From Alphaproteobacteria bacterium (GTDB taxonomy: Bacteria > Pseudomonadota > Alphaproteobacteria > Puniceispirillales > Puniceispirillaceae): a stretch of DNA of 64,000 nt. Under the pieces are notes generated by a model. That model worked only from the letters and a program-made list of their open reading frames with translations. It ran no database searches and was not told the origin of the DNA. Position numbers and translations under genes: made by a program. The stretch spans positions 62,001 through 126,000 of the forward strand of contig JADHLI010000005.1 in assembly GCA_016780775.1 (NCBI GenBank). The letters run 5' to 3'. Each line of letters starts with the position of its first letter. Position 1 is the first letter of the stretch. Of this stretch, positions 32,597 through 42,595 are shown in pieces.

Positions 32597-34021
32597 ATGA
32601 CTATTTTGCATTGGTTTCGTGATGATTTGCGCCTTGGCGATAACCCAGCCCTTAATCATGCTAGCCAGCTCGCAAAGACGGCTTATGTCTATATTCTGGA
32701 AGAAGAAGCGTCATCTTTGGGCGGCGCTGCACAGGTGTGGCTGCATCATAGCCTATCTGCCCTAAATCAGCAGCTGCAAGGAAATCTGCTCCTCTATAAG
32801 GGCAAAGCAAGCGATATTCTGCCTGAATTGATGGAGACATTAAATGCTGAACGCCTGACCATGACGAGGCGATATCATCTCGCTGGGGTTAAAACAGATG
32901 CTGAAATAACGGAAACACTTTCTGGACTAGGAAAGTCTGCTAGCGTGATAAGCGGGAATTTATTGTGGGAGCCTGAAGAGATAGCCAAGCAGGATGGCAC
33001 GCCTTACAAAGTTTTCACCCCCTTTTATCGGCGGGGATGCTTAAATGCCCAACCGCCACGCCTACCACTTCCTGCCCCTGAATTAGACCATGCAGCTATA
33101 GGTGTTAATAACGCACTACCACTAGAAGAGCTTGGCTTGCTAGATGGGTCACACTGGCAAACTGAGATTACTAATGACTGGGAGATTAGCGAGCAAGGCG
33201 GCCATTCCCGCCTAGAAGCATTTTCAAACGCATCAGGTAGTGATGGCATAAATGACTATGTTGATGGCCGTAATTTCCCTGCTAAAACAAATGTCTCAAG
33301 GCTTTCGCCTTATTTACGTTTCGGCCAGATATCTGCGCATCAGGCTTGGCATGAAGCTGGCAAAAATAAACGCCCCGATGACAGACAACTTGATATCTTC
33401 CGCTCTGAGTTAGGCTGGCGCGAGTTTTCCTATAGCTTGCTACATTTTAACCCAGATATGAAAACAGACCCATTGCAAACGCGCTTTGCAAGCTTCGGCT
33501 GGGCAGAAAATCCGGAACATTTAAAAAAATGGCAACGCGGCCAAACTGGTTATCCGATTGTAGATGCCGCGATGCGTGAGCTCTATCAAACCGGGTATAT
33601 GCATAACCGTGTGCGCATGATTGTAGGCTCATTTCTGGTTAAAAACCTGCTGCTGCATTGGCATCATGGCGAGGCCTGGTTCTGGGATTGCCTGTTTGAT
33701 GCGGACCGCGCTAATAACAGTGCTGGCTGGCAATGGATTGCCGGGTGCGGCGCAGATGCAGCGCCCTATTTCCGGGTGTTTAATCCAGTAACACAAGGGC
33801 AGAAATTTGACCCAGATGGCCGTTATACCCGCGCATATGTGCCTGAGTTACAAGATATGCCGAACAAATATCTCTTTAATCCGTGGGATGCGCCAAAAGA
33901 TGTTTTAGCGCGTGCGCGCGTTCAGCTTGGCAAGAGTTATCCTTTCCCGATCGTTGACCTGAAAGCCTCGCGTCAGCGCGCCCTTGATGCATTTGCTGAT
34001 TTACCAAAGAGCAAAATATGA
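32597..34021 (+). CDS. phrB: Deoxyribodipyrimidine photolyase, class I CPD type
   Basis: The 474-residue flavoprotein repairs cyclobutane pyrimidine dimers with blue light. The N-terminal antenna domain begins TILHWFRDDLRLGDNPAL. The FAD domain has SELGWREFSYSLLHF, NRVRMIVGSFLVKNLLLHW and FDADRANNSAGWQWIAGCG. The ATG at 32597 fits the family N-terminus; an upstream GTG adds three codons. Its stop overlaps the start of the next gene by 4 bases (ATGA), coupling it to a second, iron-sulfur photolyase. Confidence 0.95.
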   Translation: MTILHWFRDDLRLGDNPALNHASQLAKTAYVYILEEEASSLGGAAQVWLHHSLSALNQQLQGNLLLYKGKASDILPELMETLNAERLTMTRRYHLAGVKTDAEITETLSGLGKSASVISGNLLWEPEEIAKQDGTPYKVFTPFYRRGCLNAQPPRLPLPAPELDHAAIGVNNALPLEELGLLDGSHWQTEITNDWEISEQGGHSRLEAFSNASGSDGINDYVDGRNFPAKTNVSRLSPYLRFGQISAHQAWHEAGKNKRPDDRQLDIFRSELGWREFSYSLLHFNPDMKTDPLQTRFASFGWAENPEHLKKWQRGQTGYPIVDAAMRELYQTGYMHNRVRMIVGSFLVKNLLLHWHHGEAWFWDCLFDADRANNSAGWQWIAGCGADAAPYFRVFNPVTQGQKFDPDGRYTRAYVPELQDMPNKYLFNPWDAPKDVLARARVQLGKSYPFPIVDLKASRQRALDAFADLPKSKI

Positions 34022-35547
34022 GCGCTCTTATCCTTATTATGGGCGATCAGCTTAGCTTTGATATCGCCGCCCTTAAAGCAGGTTCCAAAGAGACAGATGT
34101 TGTTTTGTTAGCTGAATTGCGTGACGAGGCTAGCTATGTTCAGCACCACAAAAAGAAAATTGCGTTTTTGTTTTCGGCCATGCGTCACTTTGCAAAAGCC
34201 CTTAGTGAGGCTGGCTGGAAAGTAGATTATGTAAAGCTGGATGATAAGAACAATACGCATCATTTCACTGGGGAAGCTGAACGCGCCCTTAGCCGCCATC
34301 AGTTAAGCCGCGTTATTACCACCCACCCTTCTGAATACCGGGTCTTGCAGATGCTAAAAGACTGGCAGTCTAGAGCTGACTTTCCAGTAGAAATACAGGA
34401 TGATAACCGGTTTTATTGTAGCCCAGAGGAATTTGCTGTCTGGGCGGAAGGGCGTAAGCAGTTGCGGATGGAGTTTTTCTATCGCGAATTACGCCGCAAA
34501 ACTGGAATTTTGATGCAAGATGATAAGCCCATTGGCGGACAATGGAATTATGATAGTGATAATCGTAAACCGCCAGACAGTAGCGTTCCAATTCCTGCGG
34601 CTACCCATTTTGAAATAGACGATATTACTGCTGAAGTATGTAAACTGGTAGAAATAGAATTTGCCCATCATTACGGTGACCTTGAACCTTTTTTCTTTGC
34701 TGTAACTCACGCACAGGCAGAACAGGTACTAAACCAGTTTATTGCTGAAAGGCTGGCGCATTTTGGTACCTATCAAGATGCAATGCGCACAGGTGAGCCT
34801 TTCATGTTTCATTCGCATATTGGCTTTTATTTAAATTGTGGGCTCTTAAGCCCGATGCAAGCAGTAGATGCAGCACATGAAGCCTATAATAAAGGGCTAG
34901 CGCCGTTAAATTCGGTAGAAGGGTTTATTCGCCAGATCCTTGGGTGGCGCGAATTTGTACGCGGCCTCTATTGGCTAAAAATGCCGGAATATAAAGCCTT
35001 AAATTTTCTGCAAGCAGAGCGCGACTTACCAGAGTTTTTCTGGACCTCGCAAACAGATATGAACTGTTTGCATCAATGCTTTAGCGAAACACAACGTCAT
35101 GCCTATGCCCATCATATTCAGCGACTTATGGTTATTGGTAATTTTTCCCTGCTAGCTGGCCTATCGCCAGAGGCAGTTAGTCATTGGTATCTTTGTGTTT
35201 ATGCAGATGCCTATGAATGGGTGGAGCTGCCAAATGTCTCTGGCATGGTGCTATTTGCGGATGGCGGAATTCTAGCCAGCAAGCCTTATGCTGCTGGTAG
35301 TGCCTATATTGACCGAATGTCGGATTATTGTTCGGGGTGTAAATATAGCCCGAAAGAGAAAAATGGTGACCGAGCCTGCCCGTTCGGGTATTTGTACTGG
35401 GACTTTCTTGGCCGCCATGAAGATAAACTTCGAACAAACCCCCGCCTTGGCATGATTTACCGAAGCTGGGATAAAATGTCGGACGAGAAAAAACAACAAA
35501 TAACGACGCAAAGCCGTGCATTTTTGGAAAAAATTACCCCCAGTTAA
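34018..35547 (+). CDS. Iron-sulfur (6-4)-type photolyase/cryptochrome (FeS-BCP)
   Basis: This 509-residue member of the prokaryotic FeS-BCP group repairs (6-4) photoproducts or senses light. Four cysteines at residues 350, 438, 441 and 454 (NCLHQ, YCSGC, ACPFG) are placed as in the characterised Agrobacterium PhrB that binds a 4Fe-4S cluster. The N-terminus LILIMGDQLSFD is typical, and the FAD domain has QILGWREFVRGLYW. The 4-base overlap with the CPD photolyase gene gives a two-enzyme light-repair operon. Confidence 0.93.
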   Translation: MSALILIMGDQLSFDIAALKAGSKETDVVLLAELRDEASYVQHHKKKIAFLFSAMRHFAKALSEAGWKVDYVKLDDKNNTHHFTGEAERALSRHQLSRVITTHPSEYRVLQMLKDWQSRADFPVEIQDDNRFYCSPEEFAVWAEGRKQLRMEFFYRELRRKTGILMQDDKPIGGQWNYDSDNRKPPDSSVPIPAATHFEIDDITAEVCKLVEIEFAHHYGDLEPFFFAVTHAQAEQVLNQFIAERLAHFGTYQDAMRTGEPFMFHSHIGFYLNCGLLSPMQAVDAAHEAYNKGLAPLNSVEGFIRQILGWREFVRGLYWLKMPEYKALNFLQAERDLPEFFWTSQTDMNCLHQCFSETQRHAYAHHIQRLMVIGNFSLLAGLSPEAVSHWYLCVYADAYEWVELPNVSGMVLFADGGILASKPYAAGSAYIDRMSDYCSGCKYSPKEKNGDRACPFGYLYWDFLGRHEDKLRTNPRLGMIYRSWDKMSDEKKQQITTQSRAFLEKITPS

Positions 35548-35596
35548 GTCTTGGTTACCTGTACATAAAAACCATCCATCATAAGGCGCTTATAAA

Positions 35597-36517
35597 ATGA
35601 AAGCTGAGTTAACAAACAGCCGCTACGGGCTGCTGCTAGCCTTGTTTGGTGCGCTGATGATAACACCAGACACCCTGTTCATGCGCCTGTCCGAGATGCA
35701 GGCATGGGTAATGATGAGCTGGCGCGGACTGGAAATGGGCATTTTGCTTCTAGTCCTATGGGCAGCACATAGCCTAATAGCCAAAAACCCGCAAAAAACC
35801 AAAGCAGAAGTTGCAGCGCTATTTAGCCGACCTGGCATGGGCGCGGTTTTATGCACGCTTGCTGGTGCCACTTCCTTTACCTACGGCATCGCTGAATCGT
35901 CTGTTGCGATTGTATTGATAACGATTGCCTGTGCGCCTATTTTTGCAGCCCTTTTTTCCCTGACTTTTTTATCAGAAGCAATAAGCAGAGCAAGCTGGAT
36001 AGCAATTTTATGTTGTTTTATTGGCATTATCATAGCTGTATCTGACGGCGATAATGTTATTGCTGCCCCTGCGGGAAGTACGCTTGTTGGCGCGCTTTGC
36101 GGACTAACAGCCGCCGCATCCTTGGGGTTAAGCTTTGTTCTGCTTCGTGGTAATGAAGCTATCCCTTTATTGGGTATGAACGGGCTAGGTTCTTTGCTGG
36201 CGGGATGTGTGGGTTTATTTATGACGCTGACCACCCCAGATGAGCCTAGCTTGCTGGATGGCAATATTTGGATGATATCTGTCAGTGGTTTAATTATTTT
36301 GCCTATATCCTTTGTTGCGCTGACCAGCGCCACCCGCCATACCAATGCAGCAAATGTTAGTCTTTTCATGTTTTTGGAGACGATTTTAGGATCGTTCTGG
36401 GTCTGGCTTGGCGTAGGAGAACGTCCAGGCTTGTGGATGATCATTGGCGGCGCAATTGTGCTTGGATCGCTTAGCGTTTATATCCTAACAAGTATGCGAG
36501 ACGCCCCCTCTTCTTAA
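35597..36517 (+). CDS. EamA/DMT-family permease
   Basis: The 306-residue inner-membrane protein has about ten helices in two EamA repeats (PDTLFMRLSEMQAWVMMSWRG in the first; FLETILGSFWVWLGVGE in the second). DMT transporters export metabolites or amino acids; the substrate is unknown. It follows the photolyases by 49 bases and may share their transcript. It converges on a GST gene through a C-rich/G-rich hairpin. Confidence 0.85.
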   Translation: MKAELTNSRYGLLLALFGALMITPDTLFMRLSEMQAWVMMSWRGLEMGILLLVLWAAHSLIAKNPQKTKAEVAALFSRPGMGAVLCTLAGATSFTYGIAESSVAIVLITIACAPIFAALFSLTFLSEAISRASWIAILCCFIGIIIAVSDGDNVIAAPAGSTLVGALCGLTAAASLGLSFVLLRGNEAIPLLGMNGLGSLLAGCVGLFMTLTTPDEPSLLDGNIWMISVSGLIILPISFVALTSATRHTNAANVSLFMFLETILGSFWVWLGVGERPGLWMIIGGAIVLGSLSVYILTSMRDAPSS

Positions 36518-36524
36518 AAATGCT

Positions 36525-36551
36525 CCCCCTTTTTTCAAAAATATTGGGGGG
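36525..36551. terminator. Bidirectional terminator candidate
   Basis: CCCCC (36525-36529) pairs with GGGGG (36546-36550), with T5/A5 also complementary inside. It lies between the converging EamA and GST genes and overlaps the GST stop codon. Confidence 0.4.
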
Positions 36552-37203
36552 CTTGTTCTGACTGCCAAGGCGGATATTTTTCCATGATTTGGCTAAAGCG
36601 GTCACTAACCAAAAATTCTGCTAGCCAGCGATGCAGGTGCGGCCAGTCTTGAGCATCAAACCAATGCATATCTGCGAGCCGAAATTGGCGTATAAAGGGC
36701 AAGCAGGCAAAATCTAAAATGCCCATCTTGGCACCAGATAGGCAAGCTTGTTTTGATAAATGCGCTTCTATCTCGTTCAAGAAGATAGCGCCTTGTGTGC
36801 GATGGGTGAGTTGATTTTCTGCAACATCTTTTTTGTTATCTGCAAAGCGGGTTGCATACTTATACCTATCCAAGTCTTGCTTGAACGGTCCATCCAACCT
36901 CTCAAAGAAGGCCGCAACCGCGCTTTCATCTTTGTAAAAAGGGGCTAGCCAGCCTTCTGGGTCATGCGCATATTTAAGTGCCCAAAACATAATATCCCGG
37001 CTTTCCTCTATCACCTCACCATCAGCAAGTTCTAGAACAGGTACTGTTTTGGTTTTAGAAACCGTTAGAAAAGCTGCTGGCTTATCTCTCAGTAAGATTT
37101 CACGCAATTCAACTTTGATGCCAGCAGAACGCAAGGCGAGACGCGCACGCATCGCATAAGGACACCGCCTAAAACTCCAAAATATAGGCAATTTTTTTTC
37201 CAT
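36535..37203 (-). CDS. Glutathione S-transferase-like protein
   Basis: The 222-residue product has a thioredoxin-fold N-terminus with RRCPYAMRARLAL, so the active residue is Cys as in omega or glutaredoxin-2-like GSTs. VPVLELADGEVIEESRDIM follows, with the glutathione-binding cis-Pro and Glu-Ser, then a helical C-terminal domain. Likely a thiol transferase or dehydroascorbate-type reductase. It is preceded by a HugZ-like gene 6 bases upstream. Confidence 0.85.
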   Translation of the reverse strand: MEKKLPIFWSFRRCPYAMRARLALRSAGIKVELREILLRDKPAAFLTVSKTKTVPVLELADGEVIEESRDIMFWALKYAHDPEGWLAPFYKDESAVAAFFERLDGPFKQDLDRYKYATRFADNKKDVAENQLTHRTQGAIFLNEIEAHLSKQACLSGAKMGILDFACLPFIRQFRLADMHWFDAQDWPHLHRWLAEFLVSDRFSQIMEKYPPWQSEQAPQYF

Positions 37204-37209
37204 AATCGC

Positions 37210-37716
37210 CTATCCTTGTCGAAGATGTGTTGTGATGTCAAAGTCTCTACCTTCAACTTCAAAAGCAGCCGCAAATCCAGTTACCAAATTACCGCGCTCT
37301 GGGATAATTTTGAACAGGTGAAAATCGGTAAAATTGCGGATAATATCCATTACCGGCCCATGCTTCGCCCCAATATTATTCAACAAACCATCAAATGCAG
37401 CATCCTCGCGCGATAACTCTTCAACAGTTGCGCTAAATTTCAGCCTGACCCGTGCCCAAATATTTTGCGAGCTTCCCTCATCAGCAATCAGAAAAAATTG
37501 CACGGGCTGGCCGTCTATCAAGCTACGAATATGCGAGGATAAATCACTGGAATAGATGTAAAAACAGCCCTCTTGACGAATAAAGGGAGCAAAGCCTATA
37601 TCCGGCATTCCTTGCCCTTCAGAAGCAGGCGTTAAAATACTTATCCCGATAGTTTGCGCGGAGCTAATCAGCTTATCTCTTAGCTTTTCTGCCTTCTTAA
37701 CCAGCTTTTCGTCCAT
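37210..37716 (-). CDS. HugZ-like heme-utilisation/PNPOx-fold protein
   Basis: The 168-residue product belongs to the split-barrel FMN-binding-like superfamily: SSAQTIGISILTPASEGQGMPDIGFAPF at the start, then FFLIADEGSSQNIWARVRL, and the terminal heme-pocket-like part FTDFHLFKIIPERGNLVTGFA. HugZ members bind or degrade heme; the role here is inferred from family. It is divergent from the FrnE-like gene and co-directional with the GST gene. Confidence 0.8.
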   Translation of the reverse strand: MDEKLVKKAEKLRDKLISSAQTIGISILTPASEGQGMPDIGFAPFIRQEGCFYIYSSDLSSHIRSLIDGQPVQFFLIADEGSSQNIWARVRLKFSATVEELSREDAAFDGLLNNIGAKHGPVMDIIRNFTDFHLFKIIPERGNLVTGFAAAFEVEGRDFDITTHLRQG

Positions 37717-37834
37717 ATCCGCACCTTTGCTCTTAAAGTGTTACACAAACCTTGAAAATACGGGTAGATTTGTAAAAGTAAACTTAAAACCTGTCTCATT
37801 GCAGACATATAAACAAGATAAAGAGCCGCGCAAA

Positions 37835-38467
37835 ATGACTGCCATAATAGATATAGATATCTTTGCTGATATTATTTGCCCTTGGTGCTATATCGGGAAA
37901 AAAAGACTGGAAGCGGCTTTTGCCTTGCGCCCAAATGTTACGCCGCGCTATCGCTGGCGTACTTTTTTGCTAAACCCGACCATGCCGCAGCAAGGAATGG
38001 ATAGACAAGCCTATCTGCATGCAAAATTTGGCCCAGCAGCATCAGCTGTTTATGCGCGCATTTCTAAGGCTGGCGCGGAAGCTGGTATTGATTTCAACTT
38101 TATGGATATTGAAAAAACCCCAGATAGCCGACCTATTCATAAATTGCTGATCGCAGCAGGGCCAGATGCTGACCCCCTTTCAGAGCATTTTTTCCAAGCT
38201 TATTTCCTAGATGGGCTAGATATATCTGATAAAGACATACAAACAGATTTAGTAGCAAAGGCTGGCCTTGATATTGCTGTATTGCAAGCTAGAGACGGCG
38301 AAGCTGAGAGCCAGCTGGTCGAAGATTTAGATGAAGGGCGCATGGCCGGCATTGAAGGCGTTCCAATGATGATTTTTTCTGAACGTTACTCATTGGCTGG
38401 CGCCTATCCACCGGATGTGCTGGTTAGTGCTATAGATGCGTGCGTGCGCCCAGCCTCTGACGTCTAG
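37835..38467 (+). CDS. DsbA/FrnE-family oxidoreductase
   Basis: The 210-residue protein has a thioredoxin-fold with the active site CPWC at residues 15-18 (ADIICPWCYIGKKR), a helical insertion, and the cis-Pro loop EGVPMMIF. There is no signal peptide, so it is cytoplasmic, as FrnE proteins are. An upstream in-frame start at 37727 lacks family support. A tandem repeat of about 17 bases begins over its stop codon (38454-38539). Confidence 0.9.
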   Translation: MTAIIDIDIFADIICPWCYIGKKRLEAAFALRPNVTPRYRWRTFLLNPTMPQQGMDRQAYLHAKFGPAASAVYARISKAGAEAGIDFNFMDIEKTPDSRPIHKLLIAAGPDADPLSEHFFQAYFLDGLDISDKDIQTDLVAKAGLDIAVLQARDGEAESQLVEDLDEGRMAGIEGVPMMIFSERYSLAGAYPPDVLVSAIDACVRPASDV

Positions 38468-38539
38468 AAGCTTCTGACGTCTAGAAGCCTCTCTGACTTC
38501 TAGAGACTTCTGAATTCTAGGGGCATCTGACGTCTAAAT
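38454..38539. repeat. Five imperfect 17-bp tandem repeats at a gene end
   Basis: Units such as CTTCTGACGTCTAGAAG recur five times with slight changes. The first holds the last codons and stop of the FrnE-like gene, and later units each contain a TCTAG- or TCTAA-type stop. Confidence 0.9.
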
Positions 38540-38567
38540 AAAAGGTTCAATCTAGGCTGCGGTTTGC

Positions 38568-41500
38568 TTAGCTAGATGAGGGATTAAGTGTTTGTGCCAT
38601 TGATCGCAGCCAATTTTTAGCCTGACCACTGCGCACAGGCACCTTTGCCAGATCATCCTTTATGATAAGCCGGTGATTGGCTTTTAGCTGAACCTTGCCA
38701 CGTTGCGCTGAAATCCAGCCAATAAGTGCATCTGGGTCTTGCACCTGATTATCGCGGAAGCTAAGGGCAAAGCCTTTATCCCCTGCATCAAATTTCTGGA
38801 TATTTAACTGACGACATAATTGTTTTAATTCAACTATTTCTAGCAAGTTATTCATAGTGTCTGGCATTTTTCCAAATCGGTCAGCACATTCTGCTTTCAC
38901 ATCGAAAATTTCGTCCTGGCTCTTCAAATTACCAATCCGGCGATACAAAGATAGCCGAACAGAAAGGTCTGGCACATAACTCTCTGGTATAAGAACATTT
39001 GTGCCTAGCGATATTTGCGGTGACCATTCTTGGGCTTCTGTCGCATTTTCTGCTGCTGACTGGCTACTCTGCTTGGCAATATCAACAGCCTGTTTCAACA
39101 TATCCTGATACAGCTCTATACCAACCTCGCGCACATGCCCAGATTGCTCATCTCCCAGCAAGTTCCCAGCGCCCCTGATATCCATATCATAGGACGCAAG
39201 CGAGAAGCCTGCCCCCAAAGTATCAAGCGTTTGCATTACATCCAGCCGCCGTTTAGCCTGCGCCGTCAAGATAAGATCAGGGTCAGTAGTCAAATAGGCA
39301 TAAGCACGCTCTTTGCTACGCCCTACCCGCCCCCGCAACTGGTAAAGCTGAGCCAGTCCAAACATATCTGCGCGGTGGATAATCATCGTATTAGCAGTCG
39401 GAATATCAATGCCAGACTCAATAATGTTCGTTGAAAGCAACACATCTGCCTTGCCCTCACCAAAATCAGTCATCACATCATCTAGCTCATTTGGTGCCAT
39501 CTTGCCATGTGCTGTGAAGATACGTAAATCTGGCACCATCTTTACCAGCTTGTCATAAACACGGTTTAAATCGGCAACACGTGGGCAAACAACAAAGCTC
39601 TGACCACCTCTAAAACGCTCTCTTATAAGGGCTTCTTTTAGAACTACGCCATCCCAACCACCAACAAAGGTTCGCACGGCCAGACGGTCTACAGGTGGGG
39701 TTGCGATAAGTGACATATCCCGAACCCCCGATAGAGCAAGCTGCAAGGTACGTGGTATGGGCGTTGCTGATAGGGTCAGCACATGCACATCCCCGCGCAA
39801 TTCTTTTAAACGCTCTTTCTGGGCAACGCCGAAATTCTGTTCTTCATCAATGATCAGTAATCCTAGATGGTTAAAATCTATAGATTTCGCGAGTAGTGCA
39901 TGCGTGCCAACGACCATCTGGACTGTTCCGTCTTTCAGCCCTTCCTTAACCTTTTGTGCGTTCTTGGTAGTCACCATCCGCGACAGGCTCGCTACCTTTA
40001 CTGGAAAGCCTTTAAAGCGCTCTTCAAACAGTTTTGTGTGCTGGCGTGCAAGCAAGGTTGTTGGCGTTACCAGTGCCACCTGATAGCCAGACATAGCGGC
40101 CACAAACGCGGCCCTCAGCGCAACCTCCGTCTTGCCAAACCCAACATCACCACAAATCAGCCTGTCCGTTGCCTGCCCAGAGGACAGATCGCCCAAAACA
40201 TCATGTATTGCATCTAGCTGATCATCGGTTTCAGAATGACCAAATCGTGCACAGAATTCGGCAAACACACCCTCTGGCGGCGACAAAGGCTCAGCCTTTG
40301 CCACAGCGCGGTTGGCGGCGATTTTTATCAATTGCTCAGCCATTTCACGAATGCGGCCTTTGATAAGGGCTTTCCGGCTTTGCCAGCCAACCCCGCCTAG
40401 CCTATCCATGACCACATCCGAGCTTTCTTGGCCATAGCGACTTAACAGCTCAATATTTTCAACTGGCAAATATAACCTGTCTCCGCCAGCATAGCGCAGA
40501 TGAAGACAATCATGCTGGGTGCCATCTGAAGTTATCGTCTCCAGCCCTTCGTAGCGGCCAATGCCATGCTCCACATGCACCACCAAATCGCCAACTTCAA
40601 GCGAGGATACTTCACGCAAGAAATTATCGGCGCGCCGCCTCTTTCCAGCAGGCCGGCCAATACGCGCACCAAAAATATCCTGCTCGCTTAACACCAACGT
40701 GTCAGGTCCAGTAAAGCCTGTTTCCAGCGGCCATTGCAAAATATAAAGCCCTGCCTTGGCAACCTCTTTTAAGCTTGTAACCTGTTGCGGCAAAACACCT
40801 ATTTCAGCTTCAAACAGCTCGCTCAAACGTGTGCTGGCCGCATCGTTGCTAGCACATAAAATCACCACTCTTTTTGCACAATTATCACGGATATGCTGGG
40901 CAGCAATAGCAATGGGGCGCTCCTCACCTCTGGCTTGGCTGTGGAAATGCGGGGCAAGCCGCGCACCAGTATCTGGCCAGTCATCCCTATCAGGTGCTGC
41001 AAAATTAAACAAAAAGCTGGTATTCTGACGGCTAGACAGGGCTTCAATATCGCTTGCCGTCAGATACATCTCATCTGGCGGTACTGGGCGATAAACGCTC
41101 TCATCCTTATCCGATATCGCCTCTAATCTGGCATTGTAAAAATCAGATATCTGCTCCAGCCGCGCGGCTGCGGCAGGTTGGCATTCCACATCAAACAAGC
41201 ATGTCCAGCCTTCAAGACAGGTAGGGAGTGCGTTTAATTCTGTATGCAACAAGCCAAGCCAATGCTCTATGCCTGCTGGGGTCTGGCCAGCAGAAACCGC
41301 CTCATAAAGCGGGTCACGCGCGGCCTTACCACCAAATAGACTAAGATAGCGCTGACGAAAATGGCTGATAATGCCCTCATCCAAGCAATATTCAGAGGCT
41401 GGATGTATGGTAAGCGTGCCCGCATCCCCTTCTGAACGCTGACTAAGGGCATCAAAATAGCGAATGCTCTCAATCTCATCACCAAAGAAATCTAAGCGAA

Positions 41501-42053
41501 CTGGCGGAGATAGCGTACTGGCATAAATATCTAAAATGCCACCACGAAGAGAAAACTCGCCAAACTCACGAACCGTTTGTGTGCGGATAAAACCGTTTCG
41601 GGTCAGAAAATCGGTAATAGCATTTTGCGCCATTTCAGTACCTGCACGCAGCGTTAAGCTGTTTTCCGCAAAAAAGCTTCGCGGCGGTATTTTCTGCATC
41701 CAACTATTTATTGTTGTTAGCAAAACGCTATTTTTAGCGGGGGCAGCTTGCGATACTGGGCTATCTGCCATGCTATAAAGATTGGATAGGGTTTGAATAC
41801 GCTGAGATATAATGCCCGCATGCGGCGATACTCTATCATAGGGCAGGCAGTCCCAAGCTGGCAGAAGCTGGATATTCAGATCAGGGTCAAGTGCCGCTAG
41901 CCCTTGCTGCATTTGCGCCATTCGTGCATCGTCACGCGCAACATAAACCAGCTTGCCTTGATGGACGCTTTGCTGGGCAACCAGCAACTGAACAGCCCCG
42001 TCAACGCCGCCATATACTTTTTCTTTTAAATATATTTTATTAATAAAATTCAT
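38568..42053 (-). CDS. mfd: Transcription-repair coupling factor
   Basis: The 1,161-residue translocase removes stalled RNA polymerase and recruits UvrA. Visible parts are the UvrB-homology N-terminus (WDCLPYDRVSPHAGI), the RNA-polymerase-interaction domain (VGDLVVHVEHGIGRYEG), the RecG-like motor with Walker A GDVGFGKTEVALRAAF and Walker B IIDEEQNFG, LSATPIPRTLQLALSG, then the TRCF C-terminal domain. Length is normal. It follows sdhE by 17 bases on the same strand. Confidence 0.96.
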   Translation of the reverse strand: MNFINKIYLKEKVYGGVDGAVQLLVAQQSVHQGKLVYVARDDARMAQMQQGLAALDPDLNIQLLPAWDCLPYDRVSPHAGIISQRIQTLSNLYSMADSPVSQAAPAKNSVLLTTINSWMQKIPPRSFFAENSLTLRAGTEMAQNAITDFLTRNGFIRTQTVREFGEFSLRGGILDIYASTLSPPVRLDFFGDEIESIRYFDALSQRSEGDAGTLTIHPASEYCLDEGIISHFRQRYLSLFGGKAARDPLYEAVSAGQTPAGIEHWLGLLHTELNALPTCLEGWTCLFDVECQPAAAARLEQISDFYNARLEAISDKDESVYRPVPPDEMYLTASDIEALSSRQNTSFLFNFAAPDRDDWPDTGARLAPHFHSQARGEERPIAIAAQHIRDNCAKRVVILCASNDAASTRLSELFEAEIGVLPQQVTSLKEVAKAGLYILQWPLETGFTGPDTLVLSEQDIFGARIGRPAGKRRRADNFLREVSSLEVGDLVVHVEHGIGRYEGLETITSDGTQHDCLHLRYAGGDRLYLPVENIELLSRYGQESSDVVMDRLGGVGWQSRKALIKGRIREMAEQLIKIAANRAVAKAEPLSPPEGVFAEFCARFGHSETDDQLDAIHDVLGDLSSGQATDRLICGDVGFGKTEVALRAAFVAAMSGYQVALVTPTTLLARQHTKLFEERFKGFPVKVASLSRMVTTKNAQKVKEGLKDGTVQMVVGTHALLAKSIDFNHLGLLIIDEEQNFGVAQKERLKELRGDVHVLTLSATPIPRTLQLALSGVRDMSLIATPPVDRLAVRTFVGGWDGVVLKEALIRERFRGGQSFVVCPRVADLNRVYDKLVKMVPDLRIFTAHGKMAPNELDDVMTDFGEGKADVLLSTNIIESGIDIPTANTMIIHRADMFGLAQLYQLRGRVGRSKERAYAYLTTDPDLILTAQAKRRLDVMQTLDTLGAGFSLASYDMDIRGAGNLLGDEQSGHVREVGIELYQDMLKQAVDIAKQSSQSAAENATEAQEWSPQISLGTNVLIPESYVPDLSVRLSLYRRIGNLKSQDEIFDVKAECADRFGKMPDTMNNLLEIVELKQLCRQLNIQKFDAGDKGFALSFRDNQVQDPDALIGWISAQRGKVQLKANHRLIIKDDLAKVPVRSGQAKNWLRSMAQTLNPSSS

Positions 42054-42070
42054 GGAATTAAATCAGTAAC

Positions 42071-42355
42071 CTAAAGTTCTGACTGAAACTCTTTAATCTG
42101 TGCCAAGACAGGACCATCTAGATTAGCTGGTGGCTGGGAATCACCACGCACCCATGCAAAAATATTTGGATCCCCAGCATCTAGTAGTGCCTGAAATTCA
42201 TCCAAACCTGCATCAGATAGACTAGGCAAATAGCGCTGGGCAAATTGCCCTAACAGCAAATCAGTTTCCTTCATGCCTGTATAGCTCGCCCGGTAAATCA
42301 GTCTTTTGATACGATGCGCGCGGCTTTCCGCCAAATGGGGGAGTTCTGTGGTCAT
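42071..42355 (-). CDS. sdhE: FAD assembly factor SdhE
   Basis: The 94-residue SdhE/YgfY family protein promotes covalent flavin attachment to succinate dehydrogenase. The family motif RASYTGMKETDLLLGQF is present with its RxGxxE-like core (R-A-S-Y-T-G-M-K-E). An ATG at 42361 adds two codons. It sits between recG and mfd, a known alphaproteobacterial order. The 240-base gap to recG holds no gene and must contain the divergent promoters. Confidence 0.9.
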   Translation of the reverse strand: MTTELPHLAESRAHRIKRLIYRASYTGMKETDLLLGQFAQRYLPSLSDAGLDEFQALLDAGDPNIFAWVRGDSQPPANLDGPVLAQIKEFQSEL

Positions 42356-42595
42356 TATCACACCCTGTCAAAATAAAGGCTATTTCAGGCACAACCCTTT
42401 GAAGCCTATGTAATGCGAATTGACTTTATGAACAGCACTAAAGGCTGTGTCTAGCCCCTTTTCCCGAACAGTGGAAGAAAACATTTTTTTGTGGCAGAGT
42501 TAGATACGGGTTAGATAAAAAAGATGGCTCTAACCGATGTAATCACCCCTTGCCAGCAATGAAGGTTGCTGTCAGATAGAAATGCAAGAACCTAG

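Noticed and set aside
35881-36444. 187-codon leftward reading frame
   Set aside because: It is antisense to the EamA permease gene, has no motif, and its composition is that of a reversed membrane protein.
38454-38539. CRISPR-like array
   Set aside because: The units are contiguous with no unique spacers and no cas genes are nearby; these are plain tandem repeats. The same applies at 47611-47714.
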